Assembly: GCA_026785795.1 (NCBI GenBank)
Contig: JAJAZJ010000135.1
Span: forward strand, 1 to 7,912
Reading direction: 5' to 3'
Origin: Pseudoxanthomonas sp.
GTDB taxonomy: Bacteria > Pseudomonadota > Gammaproteobacteria > Xanthomonadales > Xanthomonadaceae
Length of the DNA: 7,912 nt
Shown here: piece after piece, positions 7,127-7,912 of the stretch
How the letters are laid out: every line of letters begins with the position of its first letter
Position numbering within the stretch: the stretch's first letter is position 1
Translations under genes and position numbers: made by a program
The notes under the pieces: model-generated
Told to the model about the DNA's origin: nothing
Seen by the model: the letters and a program-made list of their open reading frames with translations, nothing else
Database searches by the model: none

Positions 7127-7726
7127 ATGCACGCCAAGCGCTTGATTTCCACGTCCAGCTCCGACCCCTTCCACGCACTCGCCCGCCGCGCGCGTGCCGT
7201 ACCTGCAGCAAGCCGCGGCTTCAGCCTGCTGGAGGCAGTTGCGGTCATGGCGATCACCTCCATTGGCCTGGTGATCGGCGTGCCGTCGTACCAGAGCCTG
7301 AGTGAACGCAGCCGGGTCAGCTCGGCCACGCACCTGCTGACTGCGCACATGGCCTCGGCGCGAAGCACCGCCGTCACCTATCGCGTCCCGACCGTGGTGT
7401 GCCCGTCCAACCGGGCCGGTGGCTGCCGTACCGACGGCGACTGGAGCCACGGCTGGCTGATGTTCTTCGACCGTGACGGCAACCGCCAGCCGGATACGCC
7501 CGCGGACGTCCTGCGCGACGAAAACGCCCCCATCCACCCGTCGCTGCGCATCCTTTCCTCGGTCGGCCGCCCCAGTCTGCGCTACCTGCCGGATGGACGC
7601 AGCGCAGGCAGCAACCTCACCGTGCGGGTCTGCCGCGGGAACACGCTGCGCGCCCGGATCATCGTCAACAATGGCGGCCGGGTACGCACCGAAACTTTCA
7701 ACGGCAGCGACCCCTGCCTGGGCTGA
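7127..7726 (+). CDS. fimT: Orphan type IV minor pilin, FimT/GspH family
   Basis: 199-residue prepilin-like protein. The prepilin peptidase site is G31 before F32 (GFSLLEA), with Phe at +1 and Glu at +5. It is followed by a hydrophobic helix to about residue 55, which anchors it in the inner membrane before pilus assembly. The globular part matches the GspH/FimT pattern: helix SERSRVSSATHLLTAHMASARS, CPSNRAGGC (C92, C100), GWLMFFDRDGNRQPD, then VRVCRGN (C169) and a tail with C197. The tail has GRVR at 184-187, the GRxR signature reported for FimT proteins that bind DNA during natural transformation. Odd points: the leader is about 31 residues, long and Arg-rich for a class IVa prepilin, and no other pilin genes adjoin it. 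It is divergent from uvrB. A minor pseudopilin (GspH) of type II secretion is the alternative; the lone context does not decide. Confidence 0.85.
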   Translation: MHAKRLISTSSSDPFHALARRARAVPAASRGFSLLEAVAVMAITSIGLVIGVPSYQSLSERSRVSSATHLLTAHMASARSTAVTYRVPTVVCPSNRAGGCRTDGDWSHGWLMFFDRDGNRQPDTPADVLRDENAPIHPSLRILSSVGRPSLRYLPDGRSAGSNLTVRVCRGNTLRARIIVNNGGRVRTETFNGSDPCLG

Positions 7727-7819
7727 ACCCTGCTGTTGCCGCGGTGCGCGGCGCAGGGACGCAGGCTGGATCCTGGGCAATACCGGCGAAAAGCCGGCAT
7801 GCCCGCCACGTCTGGAACC
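7727..7819 (+). other. Spacer after the pilin gene with two small hairpins
   Basis: No ORF. A 6-bp hairpin (GCCGCG 7738-7743 with CGCGGC 7747-7752) starts 12 nt after the stop codon. A second (CCGGC 7783-7787, loop GAAAA, GCCGG 7793-7797) follows. Neither has a U-run, so any terminator role for fimT is weak or Rho-assisted. Confidence 0.35.
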
Positions 7820-7848
7820 TTGCCGGACCCATTCGCCCCCACTACAAT
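7820..7848 (+). promoter_or_regulatory. Sigma70-type promoter of tRNA-Asn
   Basis: TTGCCG (7820-7825), a spacer of exactly 17 nt, then TACAAT (7843-7848, 5 of 6). The discriminator after it is almost pure G/C, typical of stable-RNA promoters under stringent control. The start point falls near 7855, only a few nucleotides before the mature tRNA 5' end. Confidence 0.78.
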
Positions 7849-7857
7849 GGCCGCCCC

Positions 7858-7912
7858 GCCCGAATAGCTCAGCCGGTTAGAGCACTTGACTGTTAATCAG
7901 GGGGTCGTTGGT
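7858..7912 (+). tRNA. tRNA-Asn (anticodon GTT), 3' end cut by window edge
   Basis: The first 55 nt are visible: acceptor 5' strand GCCCGAA, TA at positions 8-9, D arm GCTC/GAGC with a 9-nt loop, anticodon arm CTTGA-CTGTTAA-TCAGG with anticodon GTT, variable GGGTC, and the start of the T stem (GTTGGT). The rest of the T arm, the acceptor 3' strand and CCA lie beyond the edge. The strong promoter just upstream supports an active gene. Confidence 0.95.

Noticed and set aside
5946..7145. Plus-strand open frame (399 codons) opposite uvrB
   Set aside because: Shadow of uvrB codon bias. It also runs across the uvrB promoter and the fimT start without any protein signature.
7858..7912. tRNA-Asn as an integration site for a mobile element
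   Set aside because: tRNA genes often serve this way, but the window ends inside the gene and no integrase, direct repeat or atypical composition is visible.

Overview
The window reads as a stretch of core chromosome from a high-G+C gammaproteobacterium, most likely family Xanthomonadaceae (Stenotrophomonas/Xanthomonas-like). This rests on the protein sequences as I recognise them, on the gene order thrS-infC-rpmI-rplT-pheS, and on the tRNA-Val and uvrB placed upstream. No database search was run. I see no prophage, transposon, CRISPR array or defence system.

Layout, right to left on the minus strand: uvrB (nucleotide excision repair) has its own -10 element. It is followed by a tRNA-Val(GAC) gene with a plausible promoter, then thrS, infC, rpmI, rplT and the start of pheS. 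The pheS gene is cut by the left window edge only a few codons before its end. This is the classic translation cluster: two aminoacyl-tRNA synthetases, initiation factor IF3 and ribosomal proteins L35 and L20. On the plus strand, to the right of uvrB, lie an isolated FimT/GspH-type minor pilin gene and the first 55 nt of a tRNA-Asn(GTT) gene with a near-ideal promoter.

The genes are ordinary; the unusual content is in the control sequences. (1) infC appears to start at AUC, with the nearest AUG buried against the Shine-Dalgarno sequence. (2) A strong intrinsic-terminator structure lies between rplT and pheS. A shorter one lies between tRNA-Val and thrS. Both are placed so that downstream synthetase expression would depend on read-through. 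(3) The 400-nt infC-rpmI gap holds a good sigma70-type promoter for rpmI-rplT, a leader of about 180 nt, and two facing copies of a small hairpin-containing repeat. (4) A perfect 20-nt palindrome precedes infC and a 7-bp-arm dyad sits between the uvrB -10 and its start codon.

Together, the minus-strand genes supply threonyl- and phenylalanyl-tRNA synthesis, initiation fidelity and large-subunit assembly. UvrB acts with UvrA and UvrC in DNA repair. The pilin may belong to the type IV pilus or DNA-uptake machinery; it carries the GRxR signature reported for DNA-binding FimT proteins.
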